Below are positions 32,846-45,460 of a stretch of 64,000 nucleotides of DNA, piece after piece; position 1 is the stretch's first letter, and each line of letters opens with the position of its first letter. A program made the translations under genes and the position numbers. This DNA comes from Alisma plantago-aquatica (taxonomy: Eukaryota > Streptophyta > Magnoliopsida > Alismatales > Alismataceae): NCBI GenBank assembly GCA_963693085.1, contig OY856409.1, positions 1,621,659,211 through 1,621,723,210 of the forward strand, given 5' to 3'. A model generated the notes under the pieces. That model did no database searches. It saw only the letters and a list, made by a program, of their open reading frames with translations, and had not been told where the DNA came from.

Positions 32846-35800
32846 ATGATATGTCTCCAAGATCATCCTGTTGTGGCCCTATTCGATTCAGGATCAACAC
32901 ATACCTTCATATCTAGAAATCTTGCTTCCATGCTCAAGTTCGAGATCAATGATCTAGGTTATATCTTGGATGTGACAACTCCTAGTGGCAAAATTTATAC
33001 TTCTCTTCAGAAAACTAAAACCTTGCCTTTTTCTTTTGGTGGTCATAAATTTCAATCTGCTTTCATTCTTCTTGATATGGAAGATTTTGATCTAATTTTG
33101 GGAATGGATTGGCTCTTTTCCAACTTTGTTATGCTTGATTGCCGAGGCAAGAAAGTAATCTTTTGTGCACCCAATTCTAAACCTTTGACTATTTCCGAGA
33201 GGAAAGAAAGAAACCGAAATATGATTATTTCTTCTCTTAAAGCCGAAAATTTTATAGCCAAAGGATGTAGAGCCTATCTTGCTGTTGTATCCATGCCTGA
33301 TTCTAAGGTGAGACATATAGAGAGCTTGGATGTGGTGAGAGATTACCCGGACGTTTTTCCGGAGGAGCTTCTAGGGCTGCCTCCAGATTGTGAGATTGAG
33401 TTCTCAATTAAGTTAGCACCGGGCATCGCACCAGTCTCTAAGGCACCTTATAGGATGGCACCTGCCGAGCTTGCAGAGCTCAAGAAACAACTAGAGGAAA
33501 TTCTGGATAAAGGCTTCATCCGTCCTAGTACTTCTCCATGGGGTGCTCCTGTTCTTTTTGTCAAAAAGAAAGATGGGTCAATGCGAATGTGTATTGATTA
33601 TCGCATGATCAACCAAGCCACCATTAAAAATAAATATCCCCTTCCAAGAATTGATGACTTGTTTGACCAGCTTCGTACTGCCACTGTGTTCTCCAAGATT
33701 GACCTTAGATCTGGTTATCATCAATTACGAGTAAAAGATTGTGATATTCCAAAGACAGCTTTTAGAACTCGATATGGACATTATGAATTCGTGGTGATGC
33801 CTTTTGGCTTGACTAATGCACCTGGAGTGTTTATGAATCTGATGAACACTGTCTTCCATCCATTCCTTGACAACTTTGTTGTGGTCTTCATTGATGATAT
33901 TCTTGTATATTCAAATTCTGTTGATCAACATCGTGAACACCTCCAGAAAGTCTTTGATGTTTCGAGAGCCCAGAAATTGTATGCTAAATTATCTAAATGT
34001 GAGTTTTGGATTGACCAAGTCATGTTTCTTGTCCATGTCATTTTGGGTGGGAAAATTTATGTTGACCCTGCCAAAGTTCTAGCTGTCCTTGATTTGAAAG
34101 CCCCTACCAATGCTTCTGAAATTCATAGCTTCCTTGGTCTATCTGGCTATTACCGTCGTTTCATCCTTAATTTCAGTAAAATAGCCCTACCCATGACTAA
34201 ACTTACCAGAAAAGATGCCAAATTTGTTTGGACTCCTGAGTGTGAAGCTAGTTTCCAAGAATTGAAATCCCTCTTGACTTCTGCTCCTGTTTTGACCCTA
34301 CCTTATGGGAATGATGGCTTTGTAATTTATTCGGATGCTTCTAAAATGGGTCTGGGTTGTGTCCTCATGCAAGACGGTAAAGTTGTTGCCTATGCCTCTA
34401 GACAATTGAAACCTAATGAGGTCAATTATCCAACTCACAATTTGGAATTAGATGCCATTGTCTATGCTCTCAAAATCTGGAGACATTATCTGTATGGTGC
34501 TACTTTTGATATATTCACAGACCACAAAAGTCTCAAATACCTCTTGACTCAGAAGGATCTCAATCTTCGACAGAGGAGATGGTTGGAGTATCTTAAAGAT
34601 TATGATTTCACTATTGCATATCATCCAGGCAAAGCCAATGTTGTAGCTGATGCTCTTAGTCGTAAGAAGTCGATTTGTGCATCAATGCATCTGGAACCTT
34701 CATCTTCTGGGTCATCTCAAGAAGAATCTAGCTCAATTATTCTGGCGAATATCAATATTATTCCTAGTCTTCTTTCTGAACTCCTGATATCTCAAAAGAA
34801 CATCCCTAGTTTGGAGGAGATGACAGCTCTGGTGGCAAAGCCCCAGACACATCTATCTGTTGGTATGGACGGTGGACTAAGGTACAAGCATAGGATGTGG
34901 GTACCTGAAGAGTCAGAGATTAAGAAGTGTATCTTGCAAGAGGCACATGGGTCTAAGTATTCCATACATCCTGTATCTACTAAGATGTATAAGGACCTGC
35001 AGAGACACTTTTGGTGGAGGGGTATGAAGAATGATATCGCTGAGTTTATCTCTAAGTGTCTCACTTGCCAGCAGGTTAAGGCCGAGCACCAACGTCCCGG
35101 TGGTCTATTGCAACCCTTACCAATTCCTGAATGGAAATGGGAAAATATCACCATGGATTTCGTGGTGGGACTACCCAGGACCAGGAAGGATCATGATGCG
35201 GTTTGGGTCATAGTAGACCGGTTGACCAAGTCTGCACATTTCTTACATATGCGGACTACGAACAAGGTTCCTGAGCTTGCTGAGTTGTATATAAAGGAGA
35301 TTGTAGGAATGGATGGAGTACCAGTTTTGATAGTTTCAGATCGAGATCCAAAGTTCACATCACATTTATGGAAGCAGGTGCAGAATGAGCTGGGTACACA
35401 GTTGAACTTCAGCACAGCATATCATCCCCAAACTGATGGCCAGTCAGAACGTACTATCCAAATCTTAGAAGATCTTCTCAGAGCATGTGTCTTAGATTGG
35501 GGAGGATCTTGGGATTACTACCTTCCATTAGCAGAGTTTGCTTACAATAATAGCTATCAATCTAGTATTGATATGCCACCCTATGAATCTCTCTATGGTA
35601 GGCCATGTAGATCCCCTCTCCATTGGGATGAAGTTGGGGAAAGGAAGATGCTAAAGTCCGAGGAGTTACAATTATATGCCGATAAGGTGTCTTTGATCAA
35701 GCAGAAGTTGAAACGGGCCCAGGATCGTCAGAAGTCGTATGCAGATGCACACAGGTCAGACAGACAGTTTAATGATGGTGACTATGCATTCTTGAAGATC

Positions 35801-36193
35801 AGACCTATCCGTGCCATAGCCAAGAACAAGGGGAAGCTTGGTCCAAGATATGTGGGTCGTTTTGAAGTTCTGGAGCGCATTGGCGAATGTGCTTATCAAC
35901 TTGCTCTTCCTCCGCAGTACAACATGATGCATAATGTCTTTCATGTATCCAACTTGAAACAGTATGTGAAGGATGATAGTCATGTGCTGAATCACGAGCC
36001 TCTTGAGTTACGGGAGAATCTCTCTTATCCAGAACAACCTACAAAGATTCTCGACTCTAGGGTAAAGGAGCTCAGAAACAAGAAGATTCTGATGGTGAAG
36101 GTACAGTGGAACCATCACGGTGCAGAAGATGCTACCTGGGAGCTACGAGCAGATATGGAGCGACGTTTTCCTCACCTATTTCATCCAGTTTAA
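32846..36193 (+). CDS. pol: Pol of the Tekay-type chromovirus: protease, RT, RNase H, integrase, chromodomain
   Basis: 1115 codons without a stop. Protease: DSGSTHTFI, active Asp at residue 14. RT: '[11 protein letters not shown]' (Asp 286) and FIDD at 348-351. RNase H: '[10 protein letters not shown]' near 495, '[20 protein letters not shown]' near 532 and 'FTDHKSL' near 557. Integrase: zinc residues H701, H708, C738, C741; catalytic D771 (MDF), D832 (SDRDP) and E868 (SERT). The chromodomain is near 1060-1110 ('[16 protein letters not shown]'), which can bind histone marks and guide insertion to heterochromatin. 'FLVHVILGG' near 394 differs from the usual FLGHVIS, so activity may be reduced. 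It lacks its own upstream start signal. Confidence 0.95.
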   Translation: MICLQDHPVVALFDSGSTHTFISRNLASMLKFEINDLGYILDVTTPSGKIYTSLQKTKTLPFSFGGHKFQSAFILLDMEDFDLILGMDWLFSNFVMLDCRGKKVIFCAPNSKPLTISERKERNRNMIISSLKAENFIAKGCRAYLAVVSMPDSKVRHIESLDVVRDYPDVFPEELLGLPPDCEIEFSIKLAPGIAPVSKAPYRMAPAELAELKKQLEEILDKGFIRPSTSPWGAPVLFVKKKDGSMRMCIDYRMINQATIKNKYPLPRIDDLFDQLRTATVFSKIDLRSGYHQLRVKDCDIPKTAFRTRYGHYEFVVMPFGLTNAPGVFMNLMNTVFHPFLDNFVVVFIDDILVYSNSVDQHREHLQKVFDVSRAQKLYAKLSKCEFWIDQVMFLVHVILGGKIYVDPAKVLAVLDLKAPTNASEIHSFLGLSGYYRRFILNFSKIALPMTKLTRKDAKFVWTPECEASFQELKSLLTSAPVLTLPYGNDGFVIYSDASKMGLGCVLMQDGKVVAYASRQLKPNEVNYPTHNLELDAIVYALKIWRHYLYGATFDIFTDHKSLKYLLTQKDLNLRQRRWLEYLKDYDFTIAYHPGKANVVADALSRKKSICASMHLEPSSSGSSQEESSSIILANINIIPSLLSELLISQKNIPSLEEMTALVAKPQTHLSVGMDGGLRYKHRMWVPEESEIKKCILQEAHGSKYSIHPVSTKMYKDLQRHFWWRGMKNDIAEFISKCLTCQQVKAEHQRPGGLLQPLPIPEWKWENITMDFVVGLPRTRKDHDAVWVIVDRLTKSAHFLHMRTTNKVPELAELYIKEIVGMDGVPVLIVSDRDPKFTSHLWKQVQNELGTQLNFSTAYHPQTDGQSERTIQILEDLLRACVLDWGGSWDYYLPLAEFAYNNSYQSSIDMPPYESLYGRPCRSPLHWDEVGERKMLKSEELQLYADKVSLIKQKLKRAQDRQKSYADAHRSDRQFNDGDYAFLKIRPIRAIAKNKGKLGPRYVGRFEVLERIGECAYQLALPPQYNMMHNVFHVSNLKQYVKDDSHVLNHEPLELRENLSYPEQPTKILDSRVKELRNKKILMVKVQWNHHGAEDATWELRADMERRFPHLFHPV

Positions 36194-36199
36194 ATTTGA

Positions 36200-36228
36200 G
36201 GACAAAATTTCTTTTAAGGTGAGTAGGA
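36200..36228 (+). promoter_or_regulatory. Polypurine tract region of the Tekay element
   Basis: GAGGACAAAATTTCTTTTAA followed by GGTGAGTAGGA abuts the 3' LTR. The GAGGAC box is a standard mark at the 3' end of Tekay/Del internal regions. Confidence 0.8.
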
Positions 36229-38994
36229 TGTGATAAAGTGATTTTTTTAATTCTTTTATACTTTGTTCCTTTAATCTTCAATATATATCTCAAAACCCTA
36301 ATTCTCCTAAAATTAGTTAGTCATTCAAAGATTGGAATTTCAAGCCCAAACTTTACCAACATGTGGGGTATGCTATGGTTAAGCTATGGTCCAAATTTCA
36401 TGTCATTTGGACATTCCTAGCTCCCTCTATGATTTTTACAATTTCTATTAATGTTTGATCAAATATATGTCACGATTTCAATCATCAAGCTATAGTTTTG
36501 GTTATTTTTCCTCCTTGGTTCGCGGCGCTGACGTCACCCGCCTCTCCTGAGCAATTGTGACCATCGGATGGCGTGTCCATGGATCCTGGGTGGATCGGAC
36601 GGCCATTCGGTCATCCTCTTCCTCCGTTTGACCCGCGAGGACGTGGCTACAGCCACCTCGGACCACTCCTTGCCACTCCACGCCGCTTCGCAAGCAACCA
36701 ACCGAGGCATTGCCTCCACCTCACCTCCACGAACCCAGTGATCTCTCGCACGACCTCCAAAAGTGACCACAGCTCCTCGCACGATCTTGCCGACGAGCAA
36801 CCTTCCCCAACTGGCACTGAGACCAATTGGGCATTTGTAAATCACCTGCCCCCACTCCTATATAACCACACTAACAGCTTCGTCGACACCCCTTTGATTC
36901 GCCTCACCCTCCAATTCACCCAAAGCAACCCCTGAGAGCTCCGCCCTCAAACTCATCTCCTTCTTTCCGCTCTGCCGCCGTCGAGCTGCTAGGCTAGACC
37001 TCTCCCGGCCTGCTCGTTCCAAATTGGGTCTCCACCGAGCCCCGAGGGACCTCAAGTCACCTCGACGACACCTCAAAGTCAAGCTTCCTCGACCGCTGCT
37101 CCTGCTTTTCCCTCCGCTCGCCGCGAGCCGTGCTGCTCGCCGGACTTCTAGCCGACCCAGCGCCTCGCGGGGAGCTATGACCTGCAAGCTAGCCGCCTGA
37201 GCTCGGATCTCCCTCACGAAGGTGAACCCGACCTCTTTCTTGCGCAAGAACGAGCACAGCCATCGCCCGAGCTCGCCGGAGCTGAAGGCAGAGCAAACCC
37301 AGTCTAGCTGAAGACAAGGGAGAGCGGGACCCACCGTCGTCCAGTTGGACCAGTGAGGTAAATCCACCTCAGCATGCAGATCTTTTCTTTTATACGCGAG
37401 TGAGATCTCGACCGTTGGATCTAAGCATCCAATGGTCCTTCATGTATCTAGATTTCGTTGTATTAACTCAAAATTCAATAAATAACCTAATATTGGGAAA
37501 TTCGGAAAAATTAGTAGGAGTATCAGAAAAATACGAATAAGTACTCTATTTTGATCAGAAAAATACGAGGATCACGATTTTGACATCTGTTGACCCTAAA
37601 TCTGACTCGAGTAATTACGCATGCCTTTTTTGTGTATATCTTGATTAATTATTTTGAAAATACTCGAATCTGTTTAAATCACCAAAAACCTGTGATAATC
37701 ATCTTTTTGCATCCTTATCACCATGGAATGATCAGATCCTTTTATTATAACTCAATTATCAATAAAACCTATTTATCACTCCTTTCCCTATTTTGACCTA
37801 CCAATATGTGCATAATTAATTAATATGATCTTTAGACCATGATTCTGACTTTAGGAACCTATTCTGATGTGACAATAATAATCTTGGACTCAACTCCATA
37901 CTCTATGATCCTTACTCAACTCTCATGACTCCAAATCTATAAAAGGGCCTTTTATATACTCTTTAGAATATGGGTAACTCGAACAATATATCTAATAAAT
38001 ACCAAATCTTCAATAATTTCAGGAAATCGAAGGTACCAGTGAGGAGCATCTCTGGACTCCCCACTTCTGAATAGAAGGTACGCCATTAACTCTCACTTGG
38101 CTTATAATAATGTATGGTTGTAAAATAGTGTAAGAACTTGGCATATGGTATTGTTTGAAATAGAGCTATATGAGTACCCAACTTTGATGATGTTTGCTTT
38201 AAATATATATATTTTGCAAAATGAAAACATAATATATTTCTGTCCATTATATGAAAAGCACTAACTCTTTGGCAGTGTGCTTGGAAATGACCTAACTCTT
38301 TGGTAGTGGTCACACTGTACATACGACCTAACTCTTTGGTAGTGGTCAGACCTAACTCTTTGGGAGTGGTCACAATGTACATATGATCTAACTCTTTAGT
38401 AGTGATCATAAAGGCCTTGAGATATAATGGAAAATATGCTTAAAAGATGTTTGTGCTTTATTGTAAATAAACTTTCTTTCAGTTTGAGAATGATTTTCCT
38501 TACCATATTGCTTATTACTGCCAAGTTACTTTTAATGTTATTGCCAAGATATGATGAGAGTTAAATTATATGACGCGGAGGCGTACTCGGTACGATATAT
38601 TTATATATTGTGCTGAAGCGTACCAATTGTATATGTTTTATAGGTACCTTCTGCTTATGATGCTCATGATGAAAGAAAGATGATGTTGCTACTCTATATG
38701 TTGGCTCACAAATCAGATCTATCATGGGGATTCTAAAGCTAAATGGGACTCTTAGATTATGTTTCTTTTTCTTCTGTATTTAGTTTCTCATATATTAAGT
38801 TTCTTCTGTAGAACTCATATGCCTTCGGGCCCCTATGTAATGAATACATTTGGTTTATGTATGGAAGCTTTTTATTCGGTGCATTTATATATTCATGTGT
38901 TTGATCCACTCAGGGACGGGCAACTTTAACTCTATTGTACCCCTTATGTTGGTGCCTGAGGTGTACAGTGGAGTTAGGTTGTTAACCCGTGACA
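36229..38994 (+). repeat. 3' LTR of the Tekay-type element
   Basis: 2766 bp, aligned throughout with 28309-31075 with only scattered differences by eye. It starts TGTGATAAAG and ends CCCGTGACA. It is followed by CAAGT (38995-38999), the right target duplication. Confidence 0.95.
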
Positions 38995-38999
38995 CAAGT

Positions 39000-40223
39000 G
39001 CCCGTATCGATGGCCGATGAGGTGGATCTTGGTCGGATTTGAAGTTGGAGCACGAGGGTGGTCTGCAAGATGTGGTTGACGTTGTTTGAGATCAAACACA
39101 AGTTCCTTGAGGTCCTGCGAAGCTTTCTGGAGCTTCGGATTTGCGCGGAGAGGAACAGAGTAACTTTGCCTCTTCTCTCCGCCGCAGCTAGCCCAGGCGG
39201 CGACGCCCTAGTAGAGAACCAGCCCCAACGACTGATGAAGCTCCTCGAGGATCCAAGATGGTGTGGATCAGCTTCTCGAACCTTGTGACGGTGGTTTTAG
39301 ATGGAAAGGAGGGAGACGCAACACTCGATCGCTCACCGGAGGTGGACCGTGCAGCAGTGCCCTGGAGAAACAGAGGAACGCACACGAGCGTCCGTTGTGG
39401 TTGCGTTCTCATGAGAGAGAAGAAGGGAGGAGAGAAAAACTGGGTCCGCAGCCCTAAACCACACCCATACCAAGTGAACTGTCCAGTGCAGGGCAAGCCA
39501 GAAGGAGGAGTATTACTTCCCACTTGAGCCACGTGTCAGAAGGGCATTGGCCTAAAAAGGTAAATTGCCCAGTAATTCCAGTAATTACCTAGATCTTTGA
39601 TAAATCGTAGTAATTAGCTTGAGCATCAGAAAAATACATATAATATACCAAAATGTTCAGAAAAATGTTTAGAACAAGATGAAAGTATAATAGCAGGATT
39701 TTTATGCATTAATAATAGTGATATCATGTAAGATTTGTAATGCTTGTTTAATGGATAATAAATATCAAATGATGATATAAAATTATGGGAAAATGTCAGT
39801 AGATTCATAATTATGTTTATAATGCATATGATATCAATTATGGCCATGTTGATGTATGAAATCATGTAATTTACTCCATATGGCTAGTTTGGGCTAATAA
39901 CCCTAAATAATATGTAATAAATACATATATGATCAATAAATGATGAAATTTACAGAGTAAGCTCATATCAGTAATGTGAGGCTAATATGTAATATCAAAT
40001 GTTGTAACAATTCATGTTGTAATTATATGTTGAATGGTGAACATTTGTGTATGGTTTTATTATTGTTCATGTACATGTACTACTGTTGTTTCCTTCTGAC
40101 TCCCTTAATTTTCTTCTTCTTAGCCTAGTGTGGGATGTTTAAATTGGGATTCTCGCTAAGGTGAGGGTTTCAATTTGGATGTCACACATCAGATTAAGTT
40201 TTAGAAAATCTGGGGACGTCACA
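39000..40223 (+). repeat. 5' LTR of the LARD-like element, second part
   Basis: 1224 bp, resuming exactly where 28308 stops when compared with the intact LTR (43504 onward). It ends GGGGACGTCACA. Confidence 0.92.
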
Positions 40224-40225
40224 AG

Positions 40226-40237
40226 TGGTATCAGAGC
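40226..40237 (+). promoter_or_regulatory. Primer binding site of the LARD-like element
   Basis: TGGTATCAGAGC lies two bases after the LTR end, complementary to initiator Met tRNA. It shows that 39000-40223 ends a 5' LTR. Confidence 0.88.
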
Positions 40238-42585
40238 ATGAACAATAGCAAAGCTTGACATTTGCTCATTATGCAACTTGAATCTAAAGAACCTTGTACT
40301 TAAAAATATCTTTAGGGTTAAATTAGTCGTATTTTAGAGACTAGATCTGACCTAGCCTCTAGGTTAGCACCTAGATGTCTGAGAACTAGGCCTAGACTAG
40401 TGCTTGTTGTATAGAAAGTCCTTAGATGTTGTTCTTTCCTTAGAGTTCAGCGGTATGGGACGTTGCATTATTTGGAAATGACGTACATCACGGGAAGAGA
40501 AACCCTAGACATATTGTGCATGTTGTCTAGAGTAGCTACACTATTCTACCCCTTGTTCTCACCCTTTTCACTAGTTTTCATGACACTGTACTCTCTACTA
40601 TGTGTGGGACACTCGTTTTCAGGATTTGGTTTTGGATTCCAACCGGATCGAATCGTGATAGTTTTCTCTGACGCTTGTTTTATCGGAGAAAAACTATATA
40701 ATATTTTATTATGTATATATATTACAAAAATGTGTCCCCACACATGTACGAGTAGGAGGTGGTCATGCAACCTAAGTGAAAGTGAGTGACATCAGTCTAG
40801 AAGAGAGAGTAGTTCTAGATTAGATGTCTAGAGCCTTGTTTGATATATGTGATAGATAGAATAGATGAAATAAGTTTTGATGATATGATGTAAGTCTTAT
40901 ATAGATGACATAAGATGGTCTATGATGATCTATATTTGTCTTTGAGGACTCAAGTTTTGTTTTGAGGTTTTGAGATAAGTTTTGATGATGCAAGTATGCA
41001 TTCTTTTATGAGATAAGATAAGATAAGTTAAGATAAGATGTGAGTCAACATGAGCCTCAGTCTCTTTTACGAAGGAGCACCTCTAGTGTTAGGACCAGTT
41101 TTAGGGCTCACTCTAGAGAGAGTGAGACCCATTGGGAGAAGTTCAGAGAACCTAAACTCCAAGATATGAAAATTATGATATATGTGATATGATATGTCCT
41201 AAACTAGACTACTCCTGAGTGATTGAGATGAGTTGTTTTATGCATGATTCATATAGTCTTGTTGAACCCTAGATGTCCTAGGGAGTACCAAACCCTAAGT
41301 CAGAGAGAGGCCGGTTATGTGTGCATATGTGAACATGAAGATGAGTGCCTGCCATCTGGGTGAGGGATAGAGCCCAAGACCCTGGAGGAGGTAGCTATGT
41401 TAGTTTTTGTGAAGTCTCATGCTCGGGTTGGTGGTTTCCCACATAGGAATCTAGTGGTGTATATAGAGAGTTTTGGATAAGCATGTCTCATGGGTAGAAA
41501 ACCTATGCAGAGAAGGTCATAACATGTTTTGGTTTGTGCTTATGTGGCTAGATCTTATAAAGCTATTGCTAGTGCCAATGAGGTAGACCTGGAAACCCTA
41601 AACCAAGGAGGGAGGATAAAGTATATGCGTTTGACATACTCATAGAGCTGAGTTAGCTCAGAGAGATTGAGCATGACACTACCCTCGTGGTATGGGTTAG
41701 AGAAACCTCATTTGGACTATATAAAGTTTTGATACATGTTTAATAAGCTACTCACATAAGTTGGTTTAGCACAACCATGATATAATATATATAAGGATGT
41801 AATCTGATCTTGAGATATGATACATGGATATGATACGATGGAAACCTAAGAAGGTTTAATAGATATCCACACATAAATGGTTAACCATATGCTTTAATAA
41901 TGATGATAATGTGATAGTGTTGGTTAACCATGTACATGAATAACGATGATTAATGTGAACTGTTGTCTAATCTTGTGATGAATTCACTAGTAAATGATGC
42001 AATCTAGTATGAACATTGAAATAAGATCATATGAATGCAACATGTTACACAAGGTGTTAATCTTAGTGTTTAATAAAGATATAAAATATAGTTTGACAGC
42101 TAGCGCAACATTATGATTATAACACCTTGATATGATCTGGATGGATAACGTGGGTTAATTATAGTTAATTCCCTCCTAAAAGGCATATGTTAATGATGAA
42201 CATGTTCTAACAATGAGCTAAATAAAATGTTGATGACACCCTGATATAATGGGTTAACTTTATTTAACTCCTTTAGAACATGGTAATATGATGTGGTAAC
42301 CCTAATGCATGAGTGAAGATAAGGAAGCAACTCTAACATATGATATATGTAATGACATAACCTAAGCTTCTAAACCCTTGTTTGAGCCTTCTATGGAGTG
42401 AGGTTTCACCCTTGATGCTTTTGAAACCTCCTAATATTGCTTTGGATACATGGTTCTAGGTAACCTTGCAGATATGTTATACATAGAATAGTTCCTACAT
42501 GTGGATGAAGGCAAGATAAGGTTTTCCCTGGAAGTATGAGTATGGTGTACTTTCGAGGATGAAAGTTCATTTAAGACGTATATGA
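40238..42585 (+). other. Non-coding internal region of the LARD-like element
   Basis: About 2.35 kb rich in ATGATAT-type runs. The longest open frame (40463-40789) has no recognisable domain. I see no gag or pol motif. The 3' end has TTTCGAGGATGAAAG (42551-42565), a variant of the Tekay GAGGAC box, next to the 3' LTR. Confidence 0.7.
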
Positions 42586-44730
42586 TGTGAAAGACTGGAT
42601 TTCTGGCTTAATTCTGAGGACGGAATTTCTTTTAAGGTGTGTAGGATGTGATTGAGTGGATTTTTGAAATCCATAAATCTCCAATAACATATTAGAATCC
42701 ATATCTTGAGTTATAATGAGAGTTCCAAGTGTTTTAGTAAAGCTGAAAGGTTGATTGAGATTTATATAATGATTAAGATCTCTCTTTTTATGCCTTCTTG
42801 AGGAATTTAATTGAATGGCCTATCAATTCAGTTTTGGCCCCAAATTCATTAACAAGGTACCTTTTGTAGTGAGGAAGCTATGGTTAAAATTTGGTGGCAA
42901 TTGGATGTTCCTAGACAAAGTTATTTAGGTTTGAATATCATGCAATAATGTGCATATTGATGGGTAATCGACCTAAGTTCAACAATCTAAGCCTAAGCTA
43001 GGCTGTGTCACGCACCCCTTATTTGTGGTTGGGCTGCATGGAGGTTTTGTAGCCATAGATCTGAGATCCAGTGGCTGGCAATGCCTACTTATGAGAGCCA
43101 CGGATGCGGCCTGTTTGTGGGGCACTACCAGCCCTTGGATGACAATCAGACAACTAGGACTTCTCCTCCTACCTTCAAGTCGCAAGGGAGAACGTGGGTG
43201 GGGAGACGAGGCCCCAACCCACTTCCACCCCATCACAAATCATGGATTGAGAGGTTGGAATAGAGGAGTAGTTGATCCCGTCTCATCGAGATAAGCAGGC
43301 TGACCCATTACTTGAGGGTAGTGGCTGAGAGACAAGGGAAATCACAGTCCCACTGCCTTACCCCATCTCCACTGGTTTTACAGCTGAAGGATGTGAGCAC
43401 AGTAGGAAGAACAAGGAGTCAGAGAGGAGATCGAAAGGTAATGAGCATAAGAAATCGAAGGTCGAGGTCATGGGAGTCGAAGACAACGTGTTCTATGGAC
43501 CCAAGTGCCCGTATCGATGGCCGATGAGGTGGATCTTGGTCGGATTTGAAGTTGGAGCTCGAGGATGGTCTACAAAATGTGGTTGATGTTGTTTGAGATC
43601 AAATACAAGTTCGTTGAGGTGTTGCAAAGCTTTCTGGAGCTTCGGATGGGAGTGGAGAGGAACAAAGCAACTTTGCCTCTTCTCTCTGCCGCAGCCAGCC
43701 CAGGCGGCGGCACCCTAGCAGAGAACCAGCCCCAACGACTAATGAAGCTCCTCGAGGAGCCAGGATGGTGCAGATCGGCTTCTCGAACCTTGTGATAGTG
43801 GTTTTAGATGTAAAGGAGGGAGACAAAACACTCGATCACTCGCCGGAGGTGGACCGTGCAGCGGTGCCCTGGAGAAACAGAGGAACGTACACGAGCGTCC
43901 GTTGTGGTTGCGTTCTCGTGAGAGAGAAGAACAGAGGAGAGAAAAACCAGGTCCGCAGCCCTGAACCACGCCCATACCAAGTGAACCGGCCAGAGAAGGG
44001 CAAGCTAGAAGGAGGAGTATTGCTTCCCACTTGAGCCACGTGTCGTAAGGGCATTGGCCTAAAAAGGTAAATTGTCCAGTAATTCCAGTAATTACCTAGA
44101 TCTTTGATAAATCATAGTAATTAGCTCGAGCATCATAAAAATACATATAATATATCAAAATGTTCAAAAAAATACATAGAACAAGATGGAAGTATAATAT
44201 CAGGCTTTTGATGCATTAATAATAATGATATCATGTAAGAGGTGTAATCCTTGTTTAATGGATAATAAATATCAAATGATGATATAAAATTATGGAAAAA
44301 TGTCAATAGATTCATAATTATGTTTATAATGCATATAATATTAGTTATGGTCATGTTGATGTACGAAATCATGTAATCTACTCCATATGGCTCGTTACGA
44401 CTAATAACCCGAAATAATATGTAATAAATACATATATGATCAATAAATGATGAAATTTACAGAGTAAGCTCATATCAGTAATGTGAGGCTAATATGTAAT
44501 ATCAAATGTTGTAACAATTCATGTTGTAATTATGTATTGAATGGTGAACATGTGTGTATGGTTTTATTATTGTTCATGTACATGTGCTACTGTTGTTTCC
44601 TTCTGACTCCCTTAATTTTCTTCTTCTTAGCCTAGTGTGGGATGTTTAAATTGGGATTCTCGCTGAGGTGAGGGTTTCAATTTGGATGTCACACATCAGA
44701 TTAAGTTTTAGAAAATCTGGGGACGTCACA
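42586..44730 (+). repeat. 3' LTR of the LARD-like element
   Basis: 2145 bp, uninterrupted, starting TGTGAAAGACTGG and ending GGGGACGTCACA. GTGAA (44731-44735) follows as the right target duplication. It carries the same internal GAGGAC box (about 42618) and TGTGATTGAG as the left LTR. Confidence 0.93.
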
Positions 44731-45100
44731 GTGAAGATGAATGAATGAATATGATTCTACATGTGTGTGAATTGGAAAAGAAATTAATGAATGGAACTAC
44801 AGGTTGCTACATGTGTGTGGATGTGAAAATGGAAGAATGAATGGAACTAAAGATTTCTACATGTGTGTGAATCATATGAATGAATTAATTGTGTTTATAC
44901 ATATGTGTGAAACACGTGATGTATATATAATCTTGATCATCTTGTTATTACAGGTTTGTGGCATGTTGTTAGCTGAACTCAAAGGATGATGTAAACCTAA
45001 AGTTCAGAATTGAACTAAAGGTTCTACATCCTGCTGACCAGTCGGACAACAGGCCTGTAAGCTGATAATTAAAAAAAAGAATACATAGTCTTTGTTATTT
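44731..45100 (+). repeat. CACTA 3' region with a minisatellite
   Basis: Three units of about 50-57 nt at 44752-44885 share CTACATGTGTGTGAAT followed by AATGAATGGAACTA. A fourth, partial unit lies before the nested insertion at 27369-27387, so the nested element inserted into this array. Confidence 0.75.
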
Positions 45101-45457
45101 AAAAACATTGTCACCTAATGTCAACGACGTCGGCTAAATATAGGAAAGTGACAAATATGCTCTAACCCAAGACACTTTTTTGTTCGAGCATGGAGATAAG
45201 CATCAATTTCCTATAAAAAATCTGACGAAAATACTAGATTTTTTTTCAAGGCGTCAGTTTTCTAAAACATAACTGATGGCTATGGTCATATTGGTGTCGT
45301 TTCTTTTTTTGGTTGCAATCGGGGCTGGCTCTATGTTGTCGGTTTTAGAACCAATAATGTATGATTCTAACTTTAGTGCCACCCACTTGGGTGTCGCTTG
45401 GAAACTGACGTAAAAAGCCCATTTTAACCGACGTTCAAGGTGGTATCTGTACTAGTG
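45101..45457 (+). repeat. Right subterminal repeats and terminal inverted repeat of the CACTA element
   Basis: It carries GTCAGTTTTCTAAAACATAACTGA and GTCGGTTTTAGAACC pairs like those at the left end. The last ten bases, TGTACTAGTG (45448-45457), mirror the left TIR. AAC (45458-45460) is the target duplication. Confidence 0.85.
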
Positions 45458-45460
45458 AAC

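Larger units (their letters stand above)
28309..38994 (+). mobile_element. Tekay/Del-type chromovirus (Ty3/gypsy), near-intact
   Basis: The LTRs are 28309-31075 (2767 bp) and 36229-38994 (2766 bp). The 5-bp duplication CAAGT lies at 28304-28308 and 38995-38999. The PBS is of initiator Met tRNA type. It has one long gag and one 1115-codon pol with a C-terminal chromodomain. This is the youngest layer of the nest, judged by position and by intact frames. The 5' LTR ends GA instead of CA, a point change. Confidence 0.95.
27388..44730 (+). mobile_element. Non-coding (LARD-like) gypsy derivative nested in the CACTA
   Basis: The LTRs start TGTGAAAGA and end GGGGACGTCACA (TGTGA...TCACA). The 5-bp duplication GTGAA is at 27383-27387 and 44731-44735. 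Without the nested Tekay element and its duplication, the left LTR is 2145 bp, exactly the length of the right LTR. The internal part (40224-42585) has an initiator Met tRNA PBS but no recognisable protein, so it must have moved with proteins supplied in trans. Its 3' end resembles the Tekay/Del polypurine region. Confidence 0.9.
20515..45457 (+). mobile_element. CACTA (En/Spm-type) DNA transposon, 24.9 kb including nested elements
   Basis: The left end reads CACTAGTACA and the right end TGTACTAGTG, its inverse. The flanking 3-bp duplication AAC is found at 20512-20514 and 45458-45460, as expected for CACTA. Subterminal regions carry many inverted GTCGGTT/AACCGAC repeats. Inside are a TNP2-type transposase remnant and a TNPA-like/Ulp1-like gene remnant. 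At 27388-44730 a non-coding LTR element is inserted, which holds a Tekay element. Without these the CACTA would be about 7.6 kb. Confidence 0.92.

Noticed and set aside
31582..36193. Ribosomal frameshift or stop readthrough joining gag and pol
   Set aside because: The frames do not overlap: gag stops at 32820 and pol is open only from 32831, with a stop just before it. Splicing or reinitiation fits better.
41650..41675. tRNA-like TAGCTCAG...GAGC text in the LARD internal region
   Set aside because: No acceptor stem or T-arm around it.
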